DNA of 64,000 nucleotides from Symbiodinium kawagutii (lineage: Eukaryota; Sar; Dinophyceae; Suessiales; Symbiodiniaceae): positions 831,850 to 895,849 of the forward strand of contig VSDK01020618.1 in the NCBI GenBank assembly GCA_009767595.1, read 5' to 3'. Shown one piece after another: positions 38,447 through 49,752 of this stretch. The notes beneath the pieces are model-generated. The model did not search any database and had not been told where the DNA came from. It worked only from the letters and a program-made list of their open reading frames with translations. A program made the position numbers and the translations under genes. The number at the start of each line of letters is the position of its first letter. Position 1 is the first letter of the stretch.

Positions 38447-40123
38447 CTAGTTGTAAAGTGTGCACTATCATGTAGTTGCAAACGTGGATATCTTCATGTG
38501 GTTCGCTAGTTGATATTTTCTTAATTCATGGGATCCTTGGTATTGTTATCCATGAATCCTGTTGAAGTGTTATTTCACAGCCTGATGGCGTCATCTCCAT
38601 TGTCAAGTGCAACTGCTTCGTTCCACACCGGAATTGGTGATTTTGAAACAGTAACTGAGGGTCCGTTTATGAACTTTCGGCCTTGACATAGGTTCCTGAC
38701 CAAAGAAAAATACGCAGTGCAAATCAACGGACTGGCTGGTGGTTGTAAACAGTTTTATTTTCCCTAGTAACTGTTAACAAATGGTTGGTTGACTACGATG
38801 TTTAGTATGTTTCATAGGGGCTGACACCCCCAACCCGAAAGTGCTTTTGGTATGCTCTTGGTGCAATCGATTAAGCAATTTTCACCATCAGATAAGGATC
38901 ACCATCACTCAACCATCAACTGAGCATCAATTAGCCACAACGATCCATCATGAGTTAACTTCAGCATCAACCCACCATCAACTACAGAGTGGTAACCCCA
39001 GGGATCGCTAAATTAGGCTAGTTCACTAGGGTACCAATCATAGAAGATATAGCTATACTGAATGGTGGAGAACCTGAACCGACTTATAGCCAATATTAAT
39101 CCTCATTAGCCGGCACCAATCCTTATTCATCGTTAAAACTTCACCGTTCTTAATCCTTATCAACCATTATTAACTATGTGATTTACTATTATTGATCTTT
39201 ATCAACCATTCAATGTAATTAACTATTTCTATACTGTTGTATTGATACTTATCAACCATAGTTAACCCTTAGTTCAATAGCTAACCAACGGATCTACCCA
39301 GCTGGCGTACCATCACCATGGCTCCGCCGAGGCCACACTGCTGGGGAGAGACGAGATGAGCGACGCGACGTGCCCGGGACCAAAGCGCTTACCGCGCGCC
39401 TGGTATCATGACTGGGTGGCTTGCAACATGGCTGCGGGTCAATCTTAACCATCAATATAAAGCAAGAATTTCATAGGGAAAACAATGGTTCATCATAAGA
39501 GTTTTGGTTTTTATTCGGGATAACCCAAAGTCAGTGGGATAACAGACTAAATGACTTTGCAACCACTGACTTTGGTTTTTGTTTGGGATTGGTTTGATTA
39601 CAAGCAGCCAAGACCGTTATCTTCCAACCACTGACTTGATTTTTTTTGGGATTGGTTTGATTTCCCATATACCTCGTAACAACCAAACTTTTAGCAAGGG
39701 ATCTAAAAGCCACCAAGATGTCACTTACAACTTGGGATAAGACTCAACTAGTGGAGATTGGTAATTTTTTCCGGGATATTGATAAGTGGGGACTGATCGT
39801 TCTTTTGGATATGAACTCGTGCAGATTGATAGAACTAGATTGCTGATAAAACTGCTGGGTGTATCATGTCAGTTGCTACAGGCGACCTAAGTGAAACAGT
39901 GGGTATGGGTGAGAACGAACACCAAAGGTGGGCAGGGAACGGATCTCCAGGGCTGGATTGTGGGATGTGAGCCCGGGGTACAGAGTTTGATTGCAGATAA
40001 GTGGAACAGTGATGTAGGGATATGTTACTAGTTATTCATTGTTCACGATTATAAGTGGACAACCAATAAGTATATAACTGTATGAATGCATGCAGGGCTA
40101 TATAACTGGTTATATTGATGATA
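38447..40123. other. Host region with few supported features
   Basis: A weak plus-strand island lies at about 39300-39410 (AGVPSPWLRRGHTAGERRDE). A family 3 remnant is at about 39428-39505. A 66-base period repeat sits at 39555-39665 (AACCACTGACTT ... GGGATTGGTTTGATT twice), with an inverted CCAAAGTCAGTGG before it at about 39526. Otherwise nothing is supported. Confidence 0.35.
38732..38836. repeat. Family 2 inverted-repeat element
   Basis: Starts CTGGCTGGTGGTTGTAAACA, has TTTTCCCTAGTAACTG and the AAATGGTTGGTTGAC core, and ends CACCCCCAACCCG. Confidence 0.55.
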
Positions 40124-40240
40124 CCCTCCGGTAATTTGAAATGGCTGGCTGGAAAAAACAACATTTCAATGAATCATTTCCCAGAGTTTCTCTATAAAAT
40201 ACGGTGGTTTTCCAGCCAGTCATGTTAAATTACCGGAGGG
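40124..40240. mobile_element. Inverted-repeat element with long termini (117 bp)
   Basis: It starts CCCTCCGGTAATTTGAAATG and then GCTGGCTGGAAAA; it ends TTTTCCAGCCAGTCATG and TTAAATTACCGGAGGG. The termini are complementary over about 33 bases with few mismatches, typical of a non-autonomous DNA transposon. No coding capacity. Only one copy is seen in the window. Confidence 0.7.
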
Positions 40241-40381
40241 TTAGCTGGAACTAGCACTTAATGTATACTGGATTTCCCCGGGTCCCACACACACACACAA
40301 TTTACCATACAAATGGATATGTTCACCTTGGGATGTTCACAAGGATCCTTGGGATTCCAGGACAATCATCTTATTATCATG

Positions 40382-40463
40382 TGGTTAGGGGTCAATATTA
40401 AGCATGGGGAAAACAATGGTTAATGATGGGAACCAAAGGTTGCAGGGTTTTGACCCACAGCCA
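40382..40463. repeat. Family 3 element, shortened
   Basis: Has GGGGTCAATATTAAGCATGG, AAAACAATGGTTAATGATGG and the end GCAGGGTTTTGACCCACAGC. Confidence 0.5.
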
Positions 40464-41348
40464 TGTTGTATAGTGGATGATTGCTGGCAACCAGAATGGA
40501 GGCTCCCCAACAGTTGTGATTCAATGGTGGCTGCATTTGAGAGTTACCGCGATCCTGCGAACAATAATTATGATGATATCCTCCGTGATAGCACTTAAGT
40601 TGATATTCATGGTAACGTTCGATGGAGTGCATATAACCAACAGCAGGATGGTGACATGCAATACTGAGGATACACCAAATATGCTATGTGTGACCCGTAG
40701 ATGCCATGATTGAGCGTCCCAGTGATGGTGGTTGGTGAGGCTCAACAATACGACCAGAAGGGATATCGGAACAATCACCATCAAGCATCACCGCAATTAA
40801 GATTGGAGATCAACCGGTGAACCGATGGCAACCACCTCCAGTTATCATCCAGTAGTAGCCATGAATAGTAATCAATAAACCAGAGATAGCTTTGGGGTCC
40901 TCATGCTTCCGGAACCCAAAGAACCAAGCTGTCTCAGCATTTCGTTTCCGGTTATTTTGGGATGTGAACAGCCAGGGGAACCGGGGACCCACAGCCATAT
41001 CTCAACTACTGATCCTGTTATCCTCGTGATCAACTGCCAATGTTGATGCCTCGGCTATCACTATTGGTCATGGAACTCTCTACCAGTTGGGGGCTAGTTC
41101 TTGTGCTTGTTCAACCGTCAGGAATTTTATAATAGTGAATGTTTTTAAATGTGCAGGTCTAATTTTTGGTACCACCATTGTTTGTTAGTGTGGACATTGA
41201 TTGCCATTTATGAAGGATCAGTCATTAGGGCTTTCATAGCTAGATCAATCCAATGGGCAATTTCCCTAATGATATCAGGTACGATCAACAAGTAGGGTTT
41301 GATTTATAATGGTTTATTTACAATTCATTAGGGAAACAATCCATGAAG

Positions 41349-41350
41349 AT

Positions 41351-41394
<44 letters not shown>

Positions 41395-41398
41395 CTGG

Positions 41399-41431
<33 letters not shown>
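41349..41431. repeat. TGA/GAT trinucleotide microsatellite
   Basis: A nearly pure (GAT)n run with one CTG interruption. Reading it as poly-His or poly-Ser is a low-complexity artefact. Confidence 0.9.
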
Positions 41432-41437
<6 letters not shown>

Positions 41438-43002
41438 CGACATGCCCTCCTGCCGGTTTCTGCTTGGGCTTGTGCCACATGTTCCCCCATGTGGTGCCAA
41501 TCTAAGGTGATGCTGCAACTGAATCGAAGTTTGTTTGCCGTAGGTCCCCGAATGTCGGGAAGCGCTCCGTTTATGTCAAAGCTGCAACACTTAATCACTT
41601 GAATGCAAGTGCTGTCAGGTGCGCACGTCATGGCTGATGAGCTGATGAACAAAAACAACTAGAGTAGGTCAGTGACAACGCTGATGATGACTACCCACTT
41701 CTGATGAAGAATTCTCAACAATCAGCAAGAACCAACAATCAAACAACCAGCCGCATCACAGACATTTGGATTCCAGGGAGGCCCCTGAACATATGACTTA
41801 GACCCCTAGCCTCATAAGATTTGGCCACTCGGATTCCAGTGCTCGAAAGAGCAACGAGTCAAGTTCAAAGTACGGCTTGTCCATGACCACAGTGTACCTC
41901 AAGTATGCGTGGTTCCCCCAGGAAACATGACCATAGCTAGGGTTATCTGAGAGGTGGAGGAAAAAATGTAAGCCGAACGAAGTGCCGGAGCACTCTCTGT
42001 GAAGTGTTTTGTCGATACATCAGGCCTGATGTGCTGTCAATTTAGGATGTCCAGGATGTCCCAATGGAATTGGGGACAGCTCCCGATGGACCACAGCGTC
42101 CGTTTACGTTTCACCATGGTGTTCGGGGAGGGGAGGACATTCCCTGTTCCAACACGAATCTGGGCGTGTCCATAACTTTGAGTGGTATAGTTGTTGGTTC
42201 TTGTTTGGTTTATGTTTGCAAATGGTTAGTTCAGAAGGTTTTTGTTTTCCCTTCTAAGAAGGTTTTCCTTGTCAGAGAGCCATTTGTTGGTTTTTGGTTG
42301 GGTCTCCAGGAAAAATCACGGCTCTGAAACTCGGGGTGCTTATGGATAGCCCCACATATCCTGCCTTGGCATTCTGTCAGGGACGTCTTAGCAAATGCGT
42401 ACCCAATCATGGCGGGCTTCGGAGAAAAACTGATGGACAGAGCTCAGCATTCAAGCGAATGATCGATTTCACTATGGGGATGATGAGTGACACAGTATGA
42501 TGAATAGTGATGGCCACATCAATCAGCATCAGAGAATGAGCATTGGCAACGAAAAGTTGGCCGTATCTTTGTCCAGAAGGATTCTGCATGACCATTTTGT
42601 CACACATTTCACTTCGGTGGTTGGGCAATAGTAATAAACCAGCCAGTTTTCACCATTTTTTGGGGGTTCCTGTGGCTGCAAACAAGGTCACCTCCGAGAG
42701 TCATGACGGTGGCACAGCAGCTGAGCAGCAACGACCGTAACAACAGCATGGTGGTTTAACGGCATTCCCCTTCTTGATGAAGCATAAATCACTGGCTGGT
42801 TGGTGGTTTTAAAGTAATGCGTGTGCCGTCTTCTTCACAGGCACACTAGAAAAGAGTACGCAAAAGAGTGGTTGGTGGTTTCAAAACTGCCTAGCTGATG
42901 TTTGCGGACTCTTTTCGCAAAGCAAGCGGCGCCAGAGACAGTTGAAGTGTGCGAGACTCACAGCTCATCTTTCGGGATGTCCGGCCTTGCTCCCTGAGCC
43001 AG
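41432..43002. other. Host region with weak islands
   Basis: Plus-strand islands lie at about 41515-41595 (NRSLFAVGPRMSGSAPFMSK) and 42061-42180 (ELGTAPDGPQRPFTFHHGVR). No strong gene call is possible. A diverged family 2 end is at about 42793-42815. Confidence 0.3.
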
Positions 43003-43123
43003 TCTCCAAGTTGGTTAGATGTTGCCAAAGGCAAAATAGTGGACATTGATCTGGAAGATGTTGCCCGATCCCATCCAATGGGTAAACTTGAGCTTATCTT
43101 GGAAACGTTCCCTGAACAGGGGC
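43003..43123 (+). CDS. Candidate internal exon of a host gene
   Basis: Between GAGCCAG and GGC/GTCAATG the frame reads SPSWLDVAKGKIVDIDLEDV, then ARSHPMGKLELILETFPEQG. It is strongly protein-like, with an acidic segment and an amphipathic helix. No domain is recognised. This is the right-most convincing island before the last gene. Confidence 0.45.
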
Positions 43124-45494
43124 GTCAATGATGGTGGAAACATGATCATCTTCGGATGTCGCAGTGGCAGGAGACAGGAGATCATGGGTCGCGGTTTTGC
43201 CACAGCAATACCCAGCACAAGCTTTGCCACACTCATAGCAGAGCTCTTTCGGTCAGAAATGGCCCCTAAGAAGAAGACTGCAGCCTGTGGCCTTGCTGGG
43301 GGCAGTCGTCATGATTTCCAGTGTGCTCCAGATCATGTAGTTTCCAGTTTGCTTACCATGCTTGCCAAAGCCGAAATCAAACCACTGGGGCGTGGCCTGA
43401 GCACGTCCTGCCCGGCAAGCCGCGCTGGCACAAACATTTCATGGCAAGCACACACACACACGTATTATAAGTGTATCTAGCTTGTGTTGCATACGCTTTG
43501 CCACCCTGGCTGCTCGCAGGCAAATAATTAATTGATGCTATCAGGAGCATTGGTTTACCATTGCAGGGCACTCAAGGAGCATAATATGATCAGTGTTTGC
43601 CTCTTCCTGACAGCTGACATCGAGAAAGCCCTTGTATAGCTGCGTTCCACGGTGGCCAGTCACACTGCAGCCCTTGCCTCCTGCGTCCCCTTCACAATGT
43701 CACAACTGTCATTCGCTAATGCACTTGGCGGTATGGTGCGTCATTTCCGCATCAGGGAGAGCTACAGTCAAGGCTTTACCATCCCGACAGGTCTGGCTGA
43801 CGAATGTGCCACGAGTTGCTTTGGCTTGCTGCAGCTGGATGAGTTCCGCCATTGATGGATCAGAACACAAAATCCAACTGTGTGATTGTTTTCCTTCGTG
43901 CATAACTGGGATACATGTATTTGGCTTGGTCAGCTGATGCCGCCCTGCAGCGGTTCGATTTGATGGTTGCTTTCTGTAGCAAGGTTGATTGAAGCATAGA
44001 TCGCCAAAAGATTCTCGCATGGCCAGGGCAATGCTGACATCAGAAAGCGGTTGAAGCAACGTGGTTTGCTAGTCAGGCGCCATGCTCGCAACTTTGGAGC
44101 TCACAACGGCTGTTGTAGCAAACAGCGCACAAGCAGTGGAGACCTTGGGGCCAACTTGGTTCAAGCAAGGCAGGATATGGCACCAAAGCCCGCGCTCTAA
44201 AAGCTGTTGTTTGGCTTGGGGAATTTAATGCCATTTCCAATGCCAACTTGGGCAACAGTCACACAGAGGGCCATTGCAATGCAATGTGCCGATGTCAAAC
44301 TTTTGATCTTTGTGGGTTTGGTGGAGCAGCGGTGCAGCCCCCAACTGGTTGCGATTCATGCGTCCTTCCGAGATGCAAGTCCGTTTTGGGGTAGGAGGTT
44401 TTGGGCACGTGAGGTTTATACTCATCCACCACAGGGCTGCTGCAGAGCTAACTGCACAGGTTTCGATTTTGCTGGATCCATTGCAGATCTCGGGATTTCC
44501 ACGGGGAGAGCGACGGGGCCATCCTGTAGAGCGTGGTAGCTTTCATCCTGCACATGTGAACTGGCAGGCTGATTTTTCGCCTCCCGTGTGCTTGGGTTTG
44601 GTCGCTGTTAAAGCTAGCCAACGCAACGACTTCAAGCGCCGTCATTGTGACTTGTAAAGTTTTACATGCTTTGCCGCCTGTTGAACATGTTCTTGCGCAC
44701 CTCAGCTTGAGTGGCAGCTTGTGTGCTCAAGATGCACACTCACACAGACATGGTGGTGACATCAGTTGTGCCGGTGGTGTTATCGACCGGGCTTTCAGCG
44801 TCACGGACACTATGAATTTGAACACGCAGGGCCAAACGGCGCGCGGAACGGAATTGTATGTTTTGTAGCCTATATAGTTTTTCACCACGCTGTGCATGTG
44901 GCAAAACTCGTCCAAATCTATAGCGATTGCCTTGGGGTTGTGAATCGGCGCAGTTGATTGCTGCCAGGACTAACGCGTTGTAAACAGCAATTTCAATAGC
45001 CCGAGCTCAGGCTTTTCAAGAAATGGATCTCTGATTCTGTCGCTGTCTTGGTTCCGCAAAGGTGCGAAGCAAGAAAATTCGAGCACGTACGGCGTTGGTT
45101 CAAGCTATAGGACGAAACGTATGGTTGTTATATCGGCGCGACTCTTGTGTGGATGGGTGTCAATTACACTGGGACCTGAGGGTTTGGACCTTGTGGAATG
45201 AGCATGCACGCAATGTTCGCTATGCAGGGCAGCTGCGCAGCAAGCACAGCCGGATGACATACAGACGAGAATCATGGCCGCATCCAGCTACAAGTTCCGA
45301 TCAGAAGATAGAAACCTCTACCGCTTGTGTATCCGGGGTGGGGCGGCCCTGCAGAGCTTCGCGGCATGTGCCCGACCACAGGTTGTGCACACGGATGAGT
45401 TTGCCTGCGGCGCCATGCCCAGGTGAACCATGAGTGGCCATGCAACAAGGTGCAGCGCTCCGTCAACTGAGCCTGGAGCCTGGGAAATGGTGGA

Positions 45495-45593
45495 AATGGT
45501 GGTTTCAAACATTATGCTCTACAGTGGCATGGGCCAATGGTTGGTTGGTTGGGTCACATTTGTCATATTGTAAGGGTTGAAACCACCAACCAA
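45495..45593. repeat. Family 2 inverted-repeat element
   Basis: Starts AATGGTGGTTTCAAACATTA and ends GAAACCACCAACCA. Confidence 0.5.
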
Positions 45594-46122
45594 CTGGGAT
45601 GGTTGCTGCTTGCATTATGAGCCATCATCGATGAATAATTACGTTGGCGTTTGTTTTTCATGGCGTGAGCCGTCATTGATTGTGGTTAACCAAGGTAAAT
45701 TTCAACCACAAATTACAATACATTCTGTCTAACCAGCTGGAATTTAAATGGTTTTCAGCCATCAAGTTTTTGGGGGATAATAACCAACAATAACGAAGAT
45801 AAGGCAACCGGTAACAATGGTATGCCAGGCGCACGCGGCCTTGAGCCGTAGTCATTGGAATAGGTGCATTCCATGAAAAAACCATTAGCAAACCAGTAAA
45901 AATTTCAACGCGGCAAAGACTAGCTTGGTCATTGATATGAACAGCTCAGGGCGCCAGGGCACCCACAACCACATGGGCATGGATCAGTACCGACCTACGC
46001 CAAGCAATGGGGAAGAGGGAACCAACATTCCACTACTTGGGCCAGTTTGCAGGGCCGTAAACTTTCGGCGACCCGAAGTGACATGGCAGCTATCGGCTGG
46101 GTCGCGGTTGGAAACCATATTT

Positions 46123-46213
46123 TAGCTAGTGGTTTGACATGTTTGTTTTCCCCAAAATTATTTGGGATGATTGACTGACTCTTTCTGGGATGGCTGACCC
46201 CACCACCGACCAG
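46123..46213. repeat. Family 2 inverted-repeat element (diverged)
   Basis: Starts AGCTAGTGGTTTGACATGTT and ends ACCCCACCACCGACCAG. Confidence 0.45.
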
Positions 46214-49200
46214 AAACTCCTTCGATGAATCACCGAGTGGTGGGCGCACGTGGTGTTCAGTCCTTGAATTTCATCAACCGATGCACAACCGGCCATTTTC
46301 CTGGCTCAAATCACACCCAAGCCAGGGCTTGTCAAGGAAAAAAATCCTGGCTGAGTTTGGGTATGTCTGAGGGGTATTTTACTGCGATGTGACGTAACAA
46401 ATCCAAAGAGTTCCTAGCCCAATTGCCCACGGTCCGGCAATGTGACGTAAACCAAGGAAAGTGCTTGGCAGAGTTAACGTTTGCCAGCTGGATCCTGCAT
46501 CAGCGCTTGCAGTGAAGATCGGGTGGACTATTCACAGGGATCATGAGGAACCAGGGAACTCTCCAATGGGTCGTTGGTGCAGCTAAGCCCAGTGTGCCAC
46601 AACGAAATGTTTCATTCGTATCAGGTTTAGACGAAACATGTTTGCGAAAAAAAAATTGAACAACCCGGAATCAACTTCGAGACGAGAGTAGTTGTCCCAC
46701 ATGTGAGTTCCAGAAACAATGCAGACTTTTGCAACAGTGGCAATGTGTAGGCACGTCAGATGGCGTGTCCATTGATGGCAGTCCCCCTAGACTAGCCGAA
46801 CATTGTCATTTTCAATGCGGCTGTGTCAAGAGACATTGCGAAGAGAAACTGTTGCACGGTGGTTCCTGCAGTTTGTATCTTTAGAAACTTTAGAGGATGT
46901 CTACCTGTTCCACTCTACTTGCTTTTCATGAGAAGGAAATGCGTATTTTTTGAACATTTTGATTTTGAAGACAGAAGAGGGAAATGTTTACTTTTGGGTT
47001 GCTCTCGACGTCCAATCATTGCACTAATCCACAAATAGTGTTGTGAATTCAAAGTTCCTGGCACTTCAACCAAACATGCAATGAAAAAGATGCATAAAAA
47101 AAAACTGCAAATGGCCCCACTAACCGGTTGTTTGTAAGATAACCCAGAAATCCTGCATCAGTCAGTCGCCAAGGCCAAAAACGCCGCAGGTTTGAGATGT
47201 TTTTCATGTTTTGCAAGATCTCACCGATGGAACGTTCGCCGCAACCGAAGTCATGTGAAGATCCATGAGGATCGATGATGGCTGGAACCTGTTGGAACCA
47301 CTGGCCAATCATACGGATGAGGGGATATCAGTTATCATATCACCTCACTTGGGTGTGTGAGTATCCCAACACTTTGGTTTTTTCCATACTTTTCTGGGAT
47401 GCCAGATGTTCACTCACACGCCCCGAAATTCCGAAACTAGCGGCATGTCTATCTGCTCTGAGGTGTTCTTACAAGCCACCCAAAAACTTATTGAAGTCCG
47501 CTTTCCGAGGTTGAACCGTATCCGATCAGTTACCAAAAAGTTAGAGATTGCCGCAATTCAACATCGCAAAAGATCCGAGTTACTGAAGAATTGCTATAGG
47601 AAAAATCAGTTTTCCACAGGAATTCTACAGGTTTTCCACCATTCAAAGTTCGAAAAAAGGCCAACAACTGCAGTAATTTCCATAGGAACAAGGCATCAAA
47701 CTACGACCGGGAGCTGGCCTTGGGCCGATTTGCCTTGCCCGCTTCCTTAGACACGGCCTTGGCTTCGGTTGGATTGCCCTGGGGCCAAGGGATACCAGGG
47801 TGCGAAGATGACCCATGGAGCTGCCCTTGTGCTTGGCCTTCAGCTGGCGGTGCTACCCAGCTGTGATGGAAAGAGATGGGCGATTCCCAGTAACAGGGTA
47901 TAGTTTGGCCATGACTCAGAACAGGGGCTTGGTCATGACTCAGGGTATATAGCTTAAGAGCATCATGGCATGTGGGAAAGCTGACTCCGAATCCGCAGTT
48001 TTGCCAATTTTGGTCCCCTGACTCCAGAATAAGCAGAGGGTGCTTGATGCTAAGCCAGGAAGATCTTCCCCTGGTGATGGCATGCCGTAATCGCTGCGTT
48101 CAGCAACTGGGTTCAGCCATGTTTGGGTTCCCCATCCCGTAAAGTTTCGGGGTGCCCGGTGCCCCACATGGAGTGGCATACCCTGCTGGCGAACAACACT
48201 GGTGGCCATGGCAGCTGTCTTCCAGTGAGGAGAAATGGTGATACTGGTCAACCGAATGGCAACTGTATGGCCATGGCAGCTGTCTTCAGCTGTCTTCCAT
48301 GGCAACTTTGGAGAAATGTGTTCCAACTGAAAGCTGTTTTCCAACTGAAAGTGTTTTTGGAGACGTTTTGTTGGCACTCAAAAATTTGTGGAGTGCAGTA
48401 GGTAAACCGACGCGGAGTTTTATAGGAGTGCTCCAGTGAATTGCCAATCAAGGGTTCACTTGCTTGGCAGAGCGCCGAAACCAAAACTGAAGACACTAAT
48501 CAGCACACGCTCTGTTGGCAGAATGGACTCTGCACTCTTGAACCGTGGCTTTTTGAACATCGGATGGCCTGAGTTTCCATGTTGTGCTCAAAAGATCTGT
48601 TGCTGAGATGTGTATGTTGAGCAATCTCATGGCCTCCATTCTTGTTACCAGCCGCGTTTGTCAAAATGCTTGTTTGCACAAACACAAGGTCCCAGCGACC
48701 CTGAGCACCCTTCCACGCCAACACTGGAGTTTCTGAAGGTGGGGACACCTGCTAGCAGTAACATTGGGGAGAAGCGTCATTCACCTTGGGAATCCCGTCC
48801 ATGACACTGATAAAACTTCTGGTTTGATAACGGAGTTCAAAGCCAAATGTTTAGTTGGCGGCCCCGTGGCTGCTTCTCGGATTTGAGGCTGTATCCAGTG
48901 CCTTGCAAGTTGTTTTTTTGCCCAATGGAGTTGCCATAGATTCGATGATCTTACAGATGGACTGGGCTCCATTGTGAAATCTCAAAGTCGATTTACCGGT
49001 GAGTTATTCGTCCGGCAGTGTGCCCAGAATATGCTGCAAGACTACAAACTGGGTTTGCCATAACTTGCAGCACCCCCGAACCACTAGCAAAATGATGGTT
49101 TTGGGAGACAAGAAACGCTAGATAAACAGGATAGAAGCAGGGGAACGTGCTTGAGGTGGAAGGCCGGCAATGCCTCCGGCCGGGCTGTGCAAGCTGCATT

Positions 49201-49628
49201 GCTTAGTGCTTGGGACTTAGTGAAACTTGTGCGGCAAAGGTTTTTCCACGATCGCTGTGCTTAGCTGGGCCTTGGGTGACGGCCTTCAAGAGCAAAAAGT
49301 AGATAGATGATAGCCATAACAAAGCCATAAAACCCGATGGATGATAGCCACATCAGAGAAACTAGTGGGAAACAACCAAACTTTTATGGATGATAGCCAT
49401 AACAAAGCTACAAAGAGTGGAGAAACTTGTGAAGACAACCGAAGTCCTGAACAAAACGAGAGCCAGAAACCATCGAAGATGATGCAACATCCCATTCGCT
49501 GCCTCGTGACTCACAAGGCTCAGCTGGTTTGGCCAAGGTTGACAGCCTCTTGAAACAGCTTCCCTGGCTTGACCTGCCATCATGTTCCATGCCACCGCAA
49601 CGATGACACCTTTCTGGAAGAATCATTT

Positions 49629-49752
49629 GGCGAGCTGGGTCAAGCAGTTCATCAACCAACCAATAGGGGATATGAACCAACAATAATCGTGGGAAAACGA
49701 GCTGGATAATGATGGGGGAACCAGGGGTACAGGGTGAACTGACCCACTGCCA
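49629..49752. repeat. Family 3 inverted-repeat element
   Basis: Starts GGCGAGCTGGGTCAAGCAGT and ends GGGGTACAGGGTGAACTGAC. Confidence 0.5.

Larger units (their letters stand above)
43124..49628. other. Host region, complex sequence without recognised genes
   Basis: This stretch is less simple in composition than 24-42 kb and has many short open frames on both strands, none with a recognised domain. A possible plus-strand continuation is at 43140-43430. Two family 2 elements are listed separately. Short repeats include GCCATGGCAGCTGTCTTC twice (about 48205 and 48270) and GATGATAGCCATAACAAAG-like units at 49307-49410. Confidence 0.3.

Noticed and set aside
41318-41658. Open frames rich in His or Ser
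   Set aside because: They are translations of the GAT microsatellite at 41349-41431, not genes.
43046-45512. Many overlapping medium-length frames on both strands
   Set aside because: Apart from 43003-43123 none has protein-like composition on one consistent strand or a recognisable motif.
46288-46315. GCCATTTTCCTGGCTCAA, resembling the dinoflagellate spliced leader
   Set aside because: It needs a 3-base insertion to match and is not placed before a gene, so chance is likely.
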